From assembly GCA_015501055.1 (NCBI GenBank), contig JADNYV010000111.1, forward strand, positions 1 to 64,000: a DNA stretch of 64,000 bases, read 5' to 3'. Shown in pieces: positions 1-10,441 of this stretch (position 1 is its first letter; each line of letters opens with the position of its first letter). This stretch comes from Mucidula mucida. Lineage: Eukaryota > Basidiomycota > Agaricomycetes > Agaricales > Physalacriaceae. The notes under the pieces are model-generated. The model saw only the letters and a program-made list of their open reading frames with translations. It did no database searches and was not told the DNA's origin. A program made the translations under genes and the position numbers.

Positions 1-1
1 C

Positions 2-430
2 TTCCGTGGACCTTTGGTCATCACTACCTTCGCCTACTTTGTGGAACTGTACATCCGATGTGGTTGGTCTGCAAAGTACGGGCCACCAGCCGGCATGCTT
101 TGTCTGGCGGTCATGGCAGTAAGTTGTTCTTTCTTTGGTGAAGGCTTCCCTTTATTTAATCGATTACAGGTCAAGCGTGGCCTGACGCAGTGGGCTTCTG
201 GGACCTTCGACAAAGGAGGCGCTTTTGAACGTGTTCCTTGGGGCACGGAGGCAATGCGCGACTTTTTCCCGGCTGCTAGCAAGCTTAGCGAGGCGAAGTG
301 GGATGATATTTTTGGCAAGGCGGAGGCTGTTATCAAAGCCACTCGCGGCGAGATCCATGTGCCCGGGAACGACCGTGACGAGGAGGACGAGGACGAGCAA
401 CCTGCCACTACACTCTTCATGTCGCCTTAA
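2..430 (+). CDS. C-terminal end of a hypothetical Agaricomycete protein (DUF6532-like?), cut by the window edge
   Basis: The frame is open to the left edge, so this is the 3' end of a gene. A 51-bp GT-AG intron (119-169, phase 0) keeps the frame; removing it joins ...CLAVMA to VKRGLTQWASG. The tail is acidic (DRDEEDEDEQ) and ends at TAA 428-430. The stretch 'YGPPAGMLCLAVMAVKRGLTQWASGTF...W...' resembles the end of the accessory protein encoded inside the Plavaka-like element at 30.5-33.4 kb ('YGLPYAGLALSAAAV...'). Both remind me of the Agaricomycete DUF6532 family. That family name is recall and was not checked. Function unknown. Confidence 0.5.
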   Translation, partial: FRGPLVITTFAYFVELYIRCGWSAKYGPPAGMLCLAVMAVSCSFFGEGFPLFNRLQVKRGLTQWASGTFDKGGAFERVPWGTEAMRDFFPAASKLSEAKWDDIFGKAEAVIKATRGEIHVPGNDRDEEDEDEQPATTLFMSP

Positions 431-720
431 CTGGTAAGTCCGATTGTGTGTTGTCAAGTTGCGGCTGAGGACGAACACCTCTGTTAGGCACTGCACCAAT
501 CGCGTGAGCGTGAGCGTGCTGCATCCGCGTCGCCGTCGCTGTTTTCCTTGGGCATTCTGAATGTACTATCTCTCGACACCGGTACTGCCTGTACCACCAA
601 AATTTTCTGTAGCGTAGCGTGACGCCGTATTCGTATCTGTTAAATTCACATCGATTGTTTACTGGAATCTCTTGTGTGCCCCGAACTAAGGAAAACATAA
701 ACTGGTATACCATGAGAACG

Positions 721-866
721 AGGTGTAATCCGAGGCGTAATCCGGGACAGAACTTAGGCGTAATCTCACGTAATTCAAGGTGTATGAATTTCGTATGTAC
801 CTTGTAGGATTACAGTAAAGCATAATCGCGTAAATCGCGTAATTCCCGTAGGATTACGCCAAATAC
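721..866. repeat. Short element rich in GTAATCC with inverted ends
   Basis: The block carries repeated GTAATCC/GGATTAC words. A perfect 10-bp inverted pair, GGCGTAATCC at 734-743 and GGATTACGCC at 851-860, bounds most of it. It ends about 20 bp before sequence shared with the second DUF6533 copy begins, so it may be a small inserted element that replaced the 5' part of that gene. The rest of 431-878 holds no recognisable gene; a weak ORF at 619-807 was not supported. Confidence 0.4.
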
Positions 867-884
867 GGGCCTAGCAACTTGCTG

Positions 885-1506
885 ATGCTTCAATGTACGT
901 TCAAAGTATTACTTGATGTCAAGGCTAACGCAAGTCCAGTTGTCACGACCATCCGTCTCTACAGGTCTTGGGATAGCCAGATCCGCATTCGGTACATCCT
1001 CATTGGCGCGTTCAGTGTCTGTTACGTGGCGGCTGCGATCCTCTCAATCATAAGCGTGACACTGCTCATACGTGCCGAACGTTCGTCTCTTTCTTTGCAC
1101 TTTATCGATATCCTCATGATTGCCACAGACATCATACATCCGACACCTATCCTAGGGGATCAGTGCGCGACCGGAAATTTGCCTAAGACCGTTCCATGGG
1201 TGTTGGGCATCTTGGTATGGCGAATTGATAGTACCCTTCGATTTGTAGCCCTACTAATCGCGACAATGTAGCTTGCGTTTGATGTCTTCGTGATCGCTCT
1301 CTCTCTGTACAGGGCTCTAGAAATGCCACGACGGTCTCAGACCGAACTACTTTACTCGTTGCATCTGGATGGGGCGCGAATACATTTGGTACGTTGTCCA
1401 ATCGCCGGATACTATGATTAACCGCTAAAGAACTTTCAATTCCAACCAGGCTGTTTCCGGTGAGGTTCACGTTGTCTTCGCCCCTCGTACTGTCTTTCTA
1501 ACATGA
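885..1506 (+). pseudogene. DUF6533-type membrane protein, 5'-truncated copy
   Basis: Conceptual exons 885-1214, 1272-1388 and 1450-1506 are separated by introns of 57 bp (1215-1271, with a CTACTAATC branch-like site) and 61 bp (1389-1449), both phase 0. The product keeps a hydrophobic segment (IRLYRSW...YILIGAFSVCYVAAAILSIISV) and the later LAFDVFVIALSLYRAL...DGARIHL section typical of DUF6533 integral membrane proteins. The amino-terminal DUF6533 domain is absent; it exists separately at 57.5-57.9 kb on the other strand. The 3' end stops early at TGA 1504-1506. Family assignment is from recall of its layout; function unknown. Confidence 0.55.
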
Positions 1507-2737
1507 CAACCTAGCTTTATGGTTGCTGCTTTTGCTTAGCAGCGTATTTGCGCAGGTACGTAGCGAATCTCGCCCGGAACTCCCATTCGGACTTGACGTG
1601 TTCTTAGCCCTACATCTTCTTTGCGCTCTTATGGTGAGCAACGAATTGACTTGCTCAACACCGTGTTGATGATCATTTCAGCCTTTTCTGGTCGCTTAAT
1701 GCATGTGTCGGGTGCCGTTTACAGCTTCGGCTCGAAGGGTTACAAAATGGATCTTTGCATGGCGATAGTATTTCTCTTAGCTCTTTGAGGAACAGTCTAT
1801 CTACACTCGGGAGCGGGCGAGATCGTTCATCAGTGTATACTTCAGATTTGAGAGTTGGTACACAGATATTGTGATTGAAGTCATATAAGTGTTTATCGAT
1901 AGTGGTATCACCGATACTTGAAAGTTCGATTATCATCACACAACTGATGCCTCTCACTAAGTCACAGGCTTTGGGCGCTGAAGGGTGCCCAGCATCGCCG
2001 AGATCAGAATATGGGCGGCATCAGTATTACAAAACACGTCCGCGTCTTGCTTACCGAGTCTCATATATCGAGTCTGCTCTTCCTCACCACCGTCGCGCTC
2101 AGCATACTGAGTGCATACTTATGACCCCTACCAGTTTGACGTTGTTCTAGCAAAGACTGCACCAGACGCGCTGTTGGGCTCGACTGAGTTTTGTGGTTGC
2201 GCGGAGACACACGTGGCCGTGAGAGCGTTACGGTCAATCCCTCTTTAATCCTACTGCCATCGTCCAGTACCACACTGGTAGGCTTTAAGCTCCCCTTACT
2301 CTCCTCGGATTCTTCTGGCGGGCCGCACATTATGCGCCTACAACTTCTTGGCGCTAAAATGATATTCTTACTCAGCAACTTCCGACTTCATCAACATGAG
2401 TGGTCTTTTGGCTGTGCCGAATCTGTCAGTGCGGTTATGAGACACCACCATCAAATTTCTAGAAAGGGTCCCTGCGTCCTTTTGTGGAAGGGTCTTGTGG
2501 GTTTTGTGTCCTTGCTTTCTCGATTGCTAAATTGGGAGAAAAAAGTTGGGAACAATGGACAACGACAATGTAGGGGTCCGAGTCACGCCAAACTGTTGAT
2601 TGTTTGGTAGCTCTTGTGGGCGCCTTTGTTTGTCTGATTCCCCACTGTTACAACTTTACCACGACCACAACTTGGCCTATAGCCGATCGTGAATTACAGC
2701 CCATTCGCGAGCATGCAGCAAGTTATTTTGATGAATC
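1507..2737. other. No recognisable gene
   Basis: Several short open frames on both strands overlap one another, and none shows a domain, coherent intron structure or similarity to other genes in the window. It may contain decayed remains of the DUF6533 gene's 3' end near 1510-1560. Bases just upstream of 2738 are likely the promoter and 5' leader of F-box gene 1. Confidence 0.4.
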
Positions 2738-4285
2738 ATGTTACGCCGATGTTCACCTTTACTGTTTAGATCAACGTTCAAGTCATGCTTGCCATGCCAG
2801 TGCAGCTTCGCGTCTTACGACCGGCATTTACCCATCGTTGTGATCCCTAGCAAGGGAACGCCGTTTATCGACGTCAAGGATATCAATCGCCCGGACTTCG
2901 TACGTGATCCCCAAAGCGGCGACATCAGCGTGGCGTCCCGAATCTCATCCTCCGATGACGACATCCCTCTGTCCACGTTCATCTCATGCGGTATCCTACC
3001 CCGTATCCGGCAGCGTGCGCCCAAGAGCATAGGTGCTCTCGCTGTGATTTTATTTGCCGGATGCCCTATCGCTAGCCTTCCCACCGAGCTGAAAATCCTC
3101 ATTTTCCAATACGCCTGTGAGGACACGGAATATTCGCTCACCGCGCTTAACCTCAGCCTCGTATCGCGGGAATGGCGCGGTATAGCACACGCTCTTCCGG
3201 TGCTTTGGTCACATATCGCTGTCGATGTCCCCGCGGTCAAGCGTACGGGGCGCTGGACCCCATGGCGCACGTTTGAGATTGTGTGGTGGTACATTCATCT
3301 AGCGGGAGAGGCACCGCTGAGCGTGAAGGTGGATTTGCTCGCCCTGGGCGGAGATATAGAATTCAAGTGGGTGGCGAACTTGCTCGTGCAGAAGGCGGCA
3401 AGATGGGAGCAGGCTGAAATTCGGTGCGCGCCAGAGGACCTTCGCACCTTCAAGGAGATCAAGATATCGGGACTGCCGATGTTGAAGACCTTGAAGTTTC
3501 ATGTTGAAGATGGCTTTGGGAAGCGGTGCAAATCATTTCAGAACGCTCCAAAACTTGAGGAGCATTCTCCCGGCGGTCTCAGCCTCAGGCAATGCGTCGT
3601 GGGTTGGAACAAGCTCAAAACGATTATTCTCGCGGACTTTTTTGACTGCCACCTCTACGAAAACCTGCAAGACGCATTGGTCATGAAAGAATTGGTCATC
3701 GACGAAGATTGTGTCCTCGAGACTGCCTTTGGCGGTGGAGAGTTCATCCCCGTGTCCGCTTCGACGTTGACCATGAGGTCCATCCCACGTCTCATGTACA
3801 CCTTCCTGGAGGTATTCGTCTTCCCTTGTCTTACTACCGTTGACATCTCCGTCGTCGATGACCACCCTGTGGATTCACGCTTCATACTGAGCTTCCTTTC
3901 TATGCTCAAGCATTCGGGCTGTTCTCTCAGAACACTCAAAGTACACAACATCCCCCTCTCCGATGAAATGGTTCTCGCAATCCTCGCGTGCACACCTAAG
4001 CTTCGGGCGTTAGCAATACACGAGTCCGCTCAGCAGCATTGTATTACGGACGCGTTTCTACGCAATCTGTCCACCGTGTTGCTACCCAAGTTGAGGAAGC
4101 TGGAGCTGGTGTGGAGTCATGATGGTGGAGAGCACCGTGTCCTGAACATGGTCGAGTCGAGAATCGGACAGACCAATATTGGTGTTATCGTCTTAGGAAG
4201 GCGATTTGGCTCAGACTTGAGCACAAGCTCTGTCAAAAGGATGAGCATCTTGAGAGCGGCGGGTGTCAATATCACTCAATGGTAG
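2738..4285 (+). CDS. F-box protein with leucine-rich-like C-terminal region (paralog 1)
   Basis: A single-exon 515-residue ORF. An F-box-like motif lies at about residues 114-155 (LPTELKILIFQYA...LSLVSREWRGIA), followed by 'HALPVLWSHIAVDV', the usual continuation in Agaricomycete F-box proteins. Such proteins bind Skp1 through the F-box and present substrates to SCF ubiquitin ligases; the substrate here is unknown. The remainder has irregular leucine-rich segments (LRTLKVHNIPLSDE, LRALAIHES, LRKLELVWS). It is a clear paralog of 14650-15855 over nearly its whole length, including the end 'VVLGRRFG...V.QW'. The start is uncertain: homology with the paralog extends upstream of the F-box, so ATG 2738 is plausible. 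Confidence 0.8.
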   Translation: MLRRCSPLLFRSTFKSCLPCQCSFASYDRHLPIVVIPSKGTPFIDVKDINRPDFVRDPQSGDISVASRISSSDDDIPLSTFISCGILPRIRQRAPKSIGALAVILFAGCPIASLPTELKILIFQYACEDTEYSLTALNLSLVSREWRGIAHALPVLWSHIAVDVPAVKRTGRWTPWRTFEIVWWYIHLAGEAPLSVKVDLLALGGDIEFKWVANLLVQKAARWEQAEIRCAPEDLRTFKEIKISGLPMLKTLKFHVEDGFGKRCKSFQNAPKLEEHSPGGLSLRQCVVGWNKLKTIILADFFDCHLYENLQDALVMKELVIDEDCVLETAFGGGEFIPVSASTLTMRSIPRLMYTFLEVFVFPCLTTVDISVVDDHPVDSRFILSFLSMLKHSGCSLRTLKVHNIPLSDEMVLAILACTPKLRALAIHESAQQHCITDAFLRNLSTVLLPKLRKLELVWSHDGGEHRVLNMVESRIGQTNIGVIVLGRRFGSDLSTSSVKRMSILRAAGVNITQW

Positions 4286-4737
4286 TGGCTGCGACCTTCC
4301 TAGGCTCATGATTTATGATTTGTGCAATTAGATTCGTCTAGAGGTGCTATGCCAGTAGCTACTTTGGTAACTAGTCCCTCCACTGAACTATTCTGCCGGA
4401 ATAACACTCATCCGGCCTCTCGGCTCTTATCAAAGTACCCGACTCGCCGTAAGTGTGCGCTTCAGCGAGCATATCGGGACTCGATCATGTGATCGAGACG
4501 TGTTTTGCTGCGTGAAATGATAATATTCTGAAGATGACGCGTCTGGACGTCGAACAATGAAATAAAATATGGGATCGATGGTTGTCCAAAACGAAACAAG
4601 TCAGTCACAGTTATCATACATCTCACGAACAAGAACGAACGAAGGAAATGATCGGCAAGCAACCGGTTGCACAGCCACACTCATGTTGGTGTTTGACGTT
4701 GACAGGCATCTCCAAGCACCTCCCTGTATCAACTGAG

Positions 4738-5979
4738 ATGGACTCCCGTCTGGCAACGACAGCTATATTTTCAGAGAAGCTTTTGATGAAGAGGAGCCGG
4801 ACGTCCTCGGATCACTCCCCGAACCCCAAACGGCCACGAGCTAAATTCCCTTCACTGCCATCTCCAGCGACTTCAGATGACTTGTCTACACTACTGGACC
4901 TCTCCGCTTTATCCGACGTAGACGCCTTGCTTGGTCGGTTCGACGCCATTGCCGCCGCACTCTTGCACGAGTATGACATTGTCGTGCGCTCAGAGTCCGG
5001 AAAGGAGACTATATTAGAACCCATGGAAGTCGAGTTTTATTTCTGGTCGGAACTGCATCGTGACGCATTTACGCATGGGAGCGAGGAGCAGAGGATTGCA
5101 GGCAATTGGTAAGAACAAGGGTTTTGTTCTTTGTGTGCGATAATGATGATGATGACTAGGTACTTTCATCGTACTCCACGACGATCAAAGGATGGCGACG
5201 ACTCGCATGTCATTGTGGGATCCACCGGATATCGGGGAGGAACGCGTAAAGGTCTTGATCTGACCTTGGGCAAAAACTCCTCCCCAGTCACGTCGTCCTA
5301 TTTCTTGACCGTAAAGGAGACGGAAAGTACTTCCGTTGCTCCCAGAACCTCCACTTCTCGAGGGGGCATTCTGCTCCGAACCGTCCGCGACCAGTCCACC
5401 GAGGAAGTTACCTCCGGACCGTCGCTTCTCGTAGACCACATTCTGGCGCTCAGCGGCGCAACTTCCATCTCATCATTGGTCACGGAAAGGTGGGATGGAA
5501 ACATCGGCGCATTGAATATTCCAGAATGCTTCGATGCTGGCCGGGCTTACATGTATCTTGCGCCGTCGAAAGAGAAACGACTCTCGACTATCTACACGTC
5601 GCCACGCATCGGCCTCGAACTGTCTAATCCCAATGTAGCATGTACGCTGGCGTGTCCGCGAGTACACTTTGTCGGCAAGCATTACAGGTACTTCGTACAC
5701 CCAGAACTCTTGGTGGCGAACGGGCGTGCGCAGACGATGTTGGGCGTTCAACGCTCTTTGTCCAATCACTTGACGGTGGACGCCCTGTGTACAGCGACAG
5801 GTATGAAGCTGAAAACTGTGTTGGGGTACCTTGAGGCGTATGAGAAGGGGAAGGTCGGAGAGGTGACGCTTGATATGTTTGTGGGTGCGAAAGGGAAGGG
5901 TGTTTGTTCGTCTGCGGCTCGTTATTTGCAGATGATGGGATGCATATCGCGGATGGAAGAACAGGAGCTGAGTCCATGA
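4738..5979 (+). CDS. Gene B: conserved fungal protein of unknown function (possibly DNA-glycosylase-like fold)
   Basis: Exon 1 ends at 5108. A 51-bp intron (5109-5159) joins ...RIAGNW to YFHRTPRR in frame, and the ORF ends at TGA 5977-5979. A further in-frame intron of 51-54 bp ending at 5345 is possible. ATG 4738 is used; ATG 4786 (MKRSRTSSDHSPNPKRPR, a basic nuclear-type sequence) is an alternative. Recognisable blocks are GYRGGTRKGLDLTLG, GGILLRTV, GPSLLVDHIL, SPRIGLEL and a helical end. The order reminds me of MPG/AAG-type 3-methyladenine glycosylase-like proteins, but this is a guess. A broken copy lies at 55945-56735 and a ~35-bp scrap near 22.05 kb, each convergent with a kinase copy. 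Confidence 0.6.
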
Positions 5980-6504
5980 CTTTTTGAATTTATTTAGTTT
6001 TACTCGTACAGCGACTCAGACTTTGTGGGTACTTATACTACTCCGTCTCCGTCGGCTACTATTCCCCAATTATGTATCAGCCTCCTCCGCTTCTCATTGG
6101 TATTGGTGATGACTGCCTCCGATCTTGTCTATCATCTCCCTTTCCTCGCCCCACTGCAAAATACCGCGCGCGATAAGTCGTGGGCATTCATTGACGATCG
6201 TACGTTGTGCATTAGCGCTGTGATCTTCGAGGCGTAAAGTCTTGAATCCAGTCTATGAGCTCTTGAGGAAACACTGCTGCTCCGGCATCCGTGGACATTG
6301 TTCGGCGTCGGGAGCTTTCAATCCGTGTCAGGTAAGCAGGTGGCTGCAAACGAGTCTGGTACTAGGACCTGTGTCAAATTCAACAGGCGCGAACCTGCTC
6401 AAAGATAAGGCCAACTGACGCTCACTGTCGAAACTTCTTCAGCTGGAGGTGCCACGAAAATCTCGTTGCCCAAAACGTTGTAGCTTCCCAATGCAGACAA
6501 GCCT
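5980..6504. other. Intergenic, no gene recognised
   Basis: Presumed 3' region of gene B. A 70-residue open frame at 6025-6237 has no recognisable feature. Near 6440-6504 the sequence runs into the truncated RHS gene; a stop codon just upstream of 6490 in the RHS frame marks loss of that gene's 5' part. Confidence 0.4.
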
Positions 6505-7655
6505 TTGATCAACAACCTGCTGAAGCCCTATGTCATTCTCTCACAAAACGCACTCGGTCAGCAGGTCGAGACGTCCTTTGATGGTTTGGGACGCCCTGTC
6601 AACATCCAGGATCCTAACGGGGTTCGGCTATCGCTTTCTTGGGATGGCCTCTGTCGCCTTATCGAACGTCGCATTTCTCAGGACAAGACTGGAAAGGACA
6701 TCAACCATACTTGCCTCATTCACGACGACAACAAATCCCTGACCACTACTCAAAACATGCTCACCGGGGAGACTAATGTCGTTACATACAACTTCGCGAA
6801 GCGCCCCATGTCCGTGGTGTCGCCAGACGAGAAGAAGTTGACCTATGCATATGACACGGGCGGCGATTACGTGAAGGGGCGGCTTATGTCTGTCACGTCA
6901 GCATCGACTGGCGTCTCGTACCGCTATGACTATGACATCCGTGGTCAGCTCACAAAGGCTGTCTTACAGGTCGATGGTCACAGCTACGCCACCTCGTATA
7001 AATGGACACCTCTAGGTCAACTGCTCGCTATCGTCAATCCAGATGGTAATACTCTCAACGGAGCGTTGTTCGCTGATGGCGAGTCCGTCTCTCGCGTTGA
7101 GCGTGCAGACGCGGAGAACAATGTCAAAGCCACGGTCGCGTTTAGTCGGTATGAAGACGTCTTCGGTCGGCCTCTTGTATGCGAATTCGGGAATGGTATC
7201 TCTTCGTTGTCGGTGATGCACGCAAATGGTGCTGTTTCGAGCATCGCGCTCTCGAAAGGCAGTCACAGTGACAGTATCCATCGGCAGGAGTGGCGGATCG
7301 ACGAGTCTGACAGGATTAACGACTACCACCGCGAGCATTAGGGCGACAAGTTAGCCAGCGCTTTGTTCCAGTATGACGTGTCAGGTAAGACTTATTGTTC
7401 TTCGCTCTGTTCTTTATTGAAGCAGATCTATTGATAGGTCAGCTCACTCAGTCGGTCAAGAGTGATCCGAGCATTCAGAATATTGCTCCTGAACGATACG
7501 CTTACGACGCCTCTGTCAACTTGTCGGCAAAGGACGGCAAGGTTTTCGTCAACGACGGTTGGCAGATATCTAGCGTCAAGAACTCTGACGGTGGTACCGA
7601 ATGTGCCTCTTCCATTTCAAACCAAATTCCGTACCGTATGAGGAACGAGGTGTAG
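6505..7655 (+). pseudogene. RHS/YD-repeat protein remnant, bacterial-type, with a fungal intron
   Basis: Conceptual translation shows repeated YD/RHS signatures: GLGRPVNIQDPNGVRL, YAYDTGGDYVKGRLMSV, YRYDYDIRGQLTKA, YKWTPLGQL, GRPLVCEFGNG. Such repeats form the shell of RHS and Tc-type secreted proteins in bacteria. The frame is interrupted by TAG at 7339-7341. The same frame then continues (GDKLASALFQYDVS) into a 53-bp GT-AG intron (7385-7437, phase 1) and resumes with QLTQSV...ERYAYD to TAG 7653-7655. The 5' end is missing. Presence of a spliceosomal intron argues for residence in a fungal genome rather than contamination. Probably acquired from bacteria and now dead. No active toxin can be inferred from this fragment. 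Confidence 0.7.
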
Positions 7656-8042
7656 CGTTTATGATTAGTATGAGCCTTGATTACATATGGCACCTACTAT
7701 ACTCAGGTCGTGGCGCCCGAAGAAGCTTGAAGTCAGCGGCGAACATAAACTTTTAACCGAGTCTGCGATACTGATAGCAGCTTCGCGACATGCACAGTGC
7801 TTCGAGAGCCATTAGGAAGTCCTCCAGACGGAGATCAAAAGGCCCTTTCCACTATGTGGGGCTCTGTTTTGCGAGAACGCCATTCAAACAGACTCTTATG
7901 GTACCTTCCAAGGTCGACATTCTGTAGATGTTAATCATCAGGCACTCGACATCTCCTCCTACTTCTAGATGGAATTTGAAGACTTCTAGGAGCTCGTCTG
8001 AGAAAATGGAGAAATAACCTATTCTGGATAATGGGGTGCTTA
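7656..8042. other. No gene recognised
   Basis: Sequence between the RHS remnant and the inverted-repeat element. Open frames are short and uninformative; possibly decayed 3' RHS sequence. Confidence 0.35.
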
Positions 8043-8594
8043 TACTGTACTATTTCGACCGGATGTTCAGAGGGTGTGACCAGTGACCCTCTGAACATCT
8101 TCGGGACCAAGTTCATTCAGCCTTGGGACCTGTGACAGGTTGCGACACATGTTCAACTACTATTTCGGCTTGATTTCAGCCGAATATTGGCAGAACGCGT
8201 AATACAGTTGACATTATTAGATAAAACGTAGTTTCCTATTGGCTTATAGTCACCGAACGAGGCCAAAATTTGGCTATAGCGTCCGCGAGTACGGCTCACA
8301 AGTTAATTATGTGTTAATGTACGATTAGCATCTATCTCGAGCCCGGCAGGCAAATTTTGGGCGATTCTGTCGAAAATGGCCCAAATTTTGCCGGTGGCTA
8401 ACATAGGCCCGGTAGGATTGTCTGTGACTCAGCCCGTGGCGTATAGAAGCCAAATTTGGCCTCTCTGTGACGATTTGACCACTCAACGGGGTCCATGTTC
8501 ATCGCGCCCGGTGACTAGTGACTATATTCGCAGATGTTCAGGTCAGAGGGGTCCGTGACCCGTGACCTGAACATCCGGTCGAAATAGTACAGTA
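8043..8594. mobile_element. MITE-like element, TA target duplication (family member 1)
   Basis: Terminal inverted repeats CTGTACTATTTCGACCGG start at 8045 and end, inverted, at 8592. They are flanked on both sides by TA (8043-8044, 8593-8594), as expected for Tc1/mariner-like insertion. Identity of the inverted ends extends through GGATGTTCAG (about 26 bp). Each end also contains its own imperfect palindrome, GATGTTCAG...CTGAACATC, at about 8062-8099 and 8532-8575. No transposase is encoded, so the element is non-autonomous. The termini match those of the element at 24778-25021 (CTGTA.T.TTTCGACCG). Confidence 0.75.
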
Positions 8595-9054
8595 GGCCTC
8601 GTGTGGACGGACGACAGCTAATACTCTAGGCGCCGCGAGTCTTAGCCTGTTTACCATAAGCCCACCAATCTGAGGCTCTATTCAGCAGCGAGAGAGTTTG
8701 ACATTCCACTCGCTTTCTACTATTCCTTCCTGATTTTTGTGTCCGATTCGAGGATAATGTGCCGTGCGTCCGATCACCTTTTTTTCGTCGGGCGCCTAGC
8801 ACCACGTTCAAGCTGTGAAAGAAGCCCTTTGACGTGGCGATAGTTTGACAGCTCCGCATGGCCTACAGATTTCTTGGCGACTCTCTCCTCATCATGGCCC
8901 ATGATGTCGCGGATCATTGGATGAGGTGGACGCGCATCACTGAGTCATGCCATGGTACTGCTATCTCCTTTTGGGATCTTCAACATTCAGGCACCGCTCA
9001 CACTTCCTTGCCGACTTTCAACAGAGCCCTCTAACCTTTCCCTCTTGCTGAGCT
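8595..9054. other. No gene recognised; upstream region of the APH-like gene
   Basis: A 77-residue open frame on the minus strand (8626-8859) shows nothing recognisable. The last part presumably contains the promoter of the gene starting at 9055. Confidence 0.35.
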
Positions 9055-10441
9055 ATGTACACCTCTAGTACTGAACTACTCGCCATAACCTCGCGGTCTG
9101 CCCGAAGCCAGGATTTGAATGCCTGCTTGGACGTCGAGGGCCTCAAAACTGCCGTTTCCAGAGCGACGGGTTTTCGCTGCACTGGCCTGAAAATCAAGGC
9201 GGAAGGTTAGTACACACTTCTATTCGGTAGTCTATCGCTCACCGTTGGCTGTGTTGTAGGTGGATTTCATCGAGTCAGTCGAACACTCGTGAACGAAACG
9301 CTTACTGACATCTATCAGATTTACTTTACGCAGTTCTCTGGAGGCGCGGAATATGTGACTCGAGTGGCGTTTGACAGATCCGACTATCGTGGTTTGCACA
9401 AGATGGAATCAGAGGTACCAATCGAATCAGGCAGCCAGTCGTCTCCCTCATCGTCATGCAGGTCGCCACAATCGCGTGGTTAGCTCAAAATACCAGTATT
9501 CCACTCCCAACTATCCTTTACTACAATCCAACGGACCAAAACGAGGCTCATGCACCCTTCATGATCATGAAGAAGGTTGGGTACTTCATCTGACTTTCGG
9601 CCGCTCCTGATTCTGTTCACAGGTGCGCGATATGACGCTGGATAAGCGATGGCAGACAATGTCTCTCGCGGAAAAGAAGGTAGCCGTCAAGTCTTATGCG
9701 AGGATTGTTGTGTCCCTCGCGCAGACACGCTTCGACAGCATTGGGAGCATTTACCCTTCTACCAGCACTAGTTCTGGAGTGGTCGTCGGACCAATGCTTC
9801 CTTCCTCTCCTCCCTGGTGCTTCACACGAGATATCACCCTTGACTCTGGTCCATGGCGTACAGAGCGCGAGTACTTCCTAGCTTGTATTGCTCGAGAACG
9901 TACATGGGCTGTCGCGCACCAGCTCGAGCTGGAAGAGAAATGGCGAAATGAGAATATAGCAGCCCTAGGCTGGAACTCCCTCCTCTCTGGTTATCTCGCG
10001 ATCTACGACCGACTCACGCAGCTTGTCTCTCATCTCCCCGGACTCGATCCGCCTCTTCCTCATCCGTTTGGACCGTTTGCGATGATATACCCCGATCCGA
10101 ATAGTCGAAACATCATGATCACTGCAGACGATCCGTCTAAACTAACGTTATTGGACTGGGAGTTCAGTCATAGCGCCCCACTGTGGCATTTGACCACGGT
10201 TCCTGAATTCCTGTGTGAGGATGAAGATGTCGAAGATCCATCCTGCCCGGAACTCCGCCAGGTTTTTCATGCCGAGTGTGAATTGCATTTTCCTGATCCC
10301 GCTCTTTGGAGGTCTCAGCGAGACAGAGCTGACCTCATGGTTGCTCTCGAGAAAGCGTGCCAGTCGATCTGCGTCGCCATCAATCCGGCCACGATAGTAT
10401 CCTTTCTAGAGCAGGTACGCAGAAAGTGCGAAGGACGTTAG
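9055..10441 (+). CDS. Aminoglycoside-phosphotransferase (APH)-family kinase-like protein
   Basis: Four exons (9055-9205, 9260-9414, 9462-9575, 9623-10441) with introns of 54, 47 and 47 bp give a 412-residue product with all phases consistent. Family landmarks: GGAEYVTRVAF (N-lobe strand), SEVATIAWLAQNTSIPLPTI and PFMIMKKV (hinge region), catalytic-loop segment IYPDPNSRNIM at about 295-305, and LLDWEF at about 317-322 in place of IDWE. In APH enzymes the catalytic loop reads HxDxxxxN; here the His is Tyr but the Asp and Asn are kept. Such fungal proteins phosphorylate unknown small molecules. No sign of inactivation. Start ATG 9055 gives a plausible amino terminus. Confidence 0.75.

Noticed and set aside
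5311..5345. A 35-bp intron in gene B
   Set aside because: Too short for this gene set and phase-inconsistent; a 51-54 bp intron ending at the same site, or no intron, fits better.
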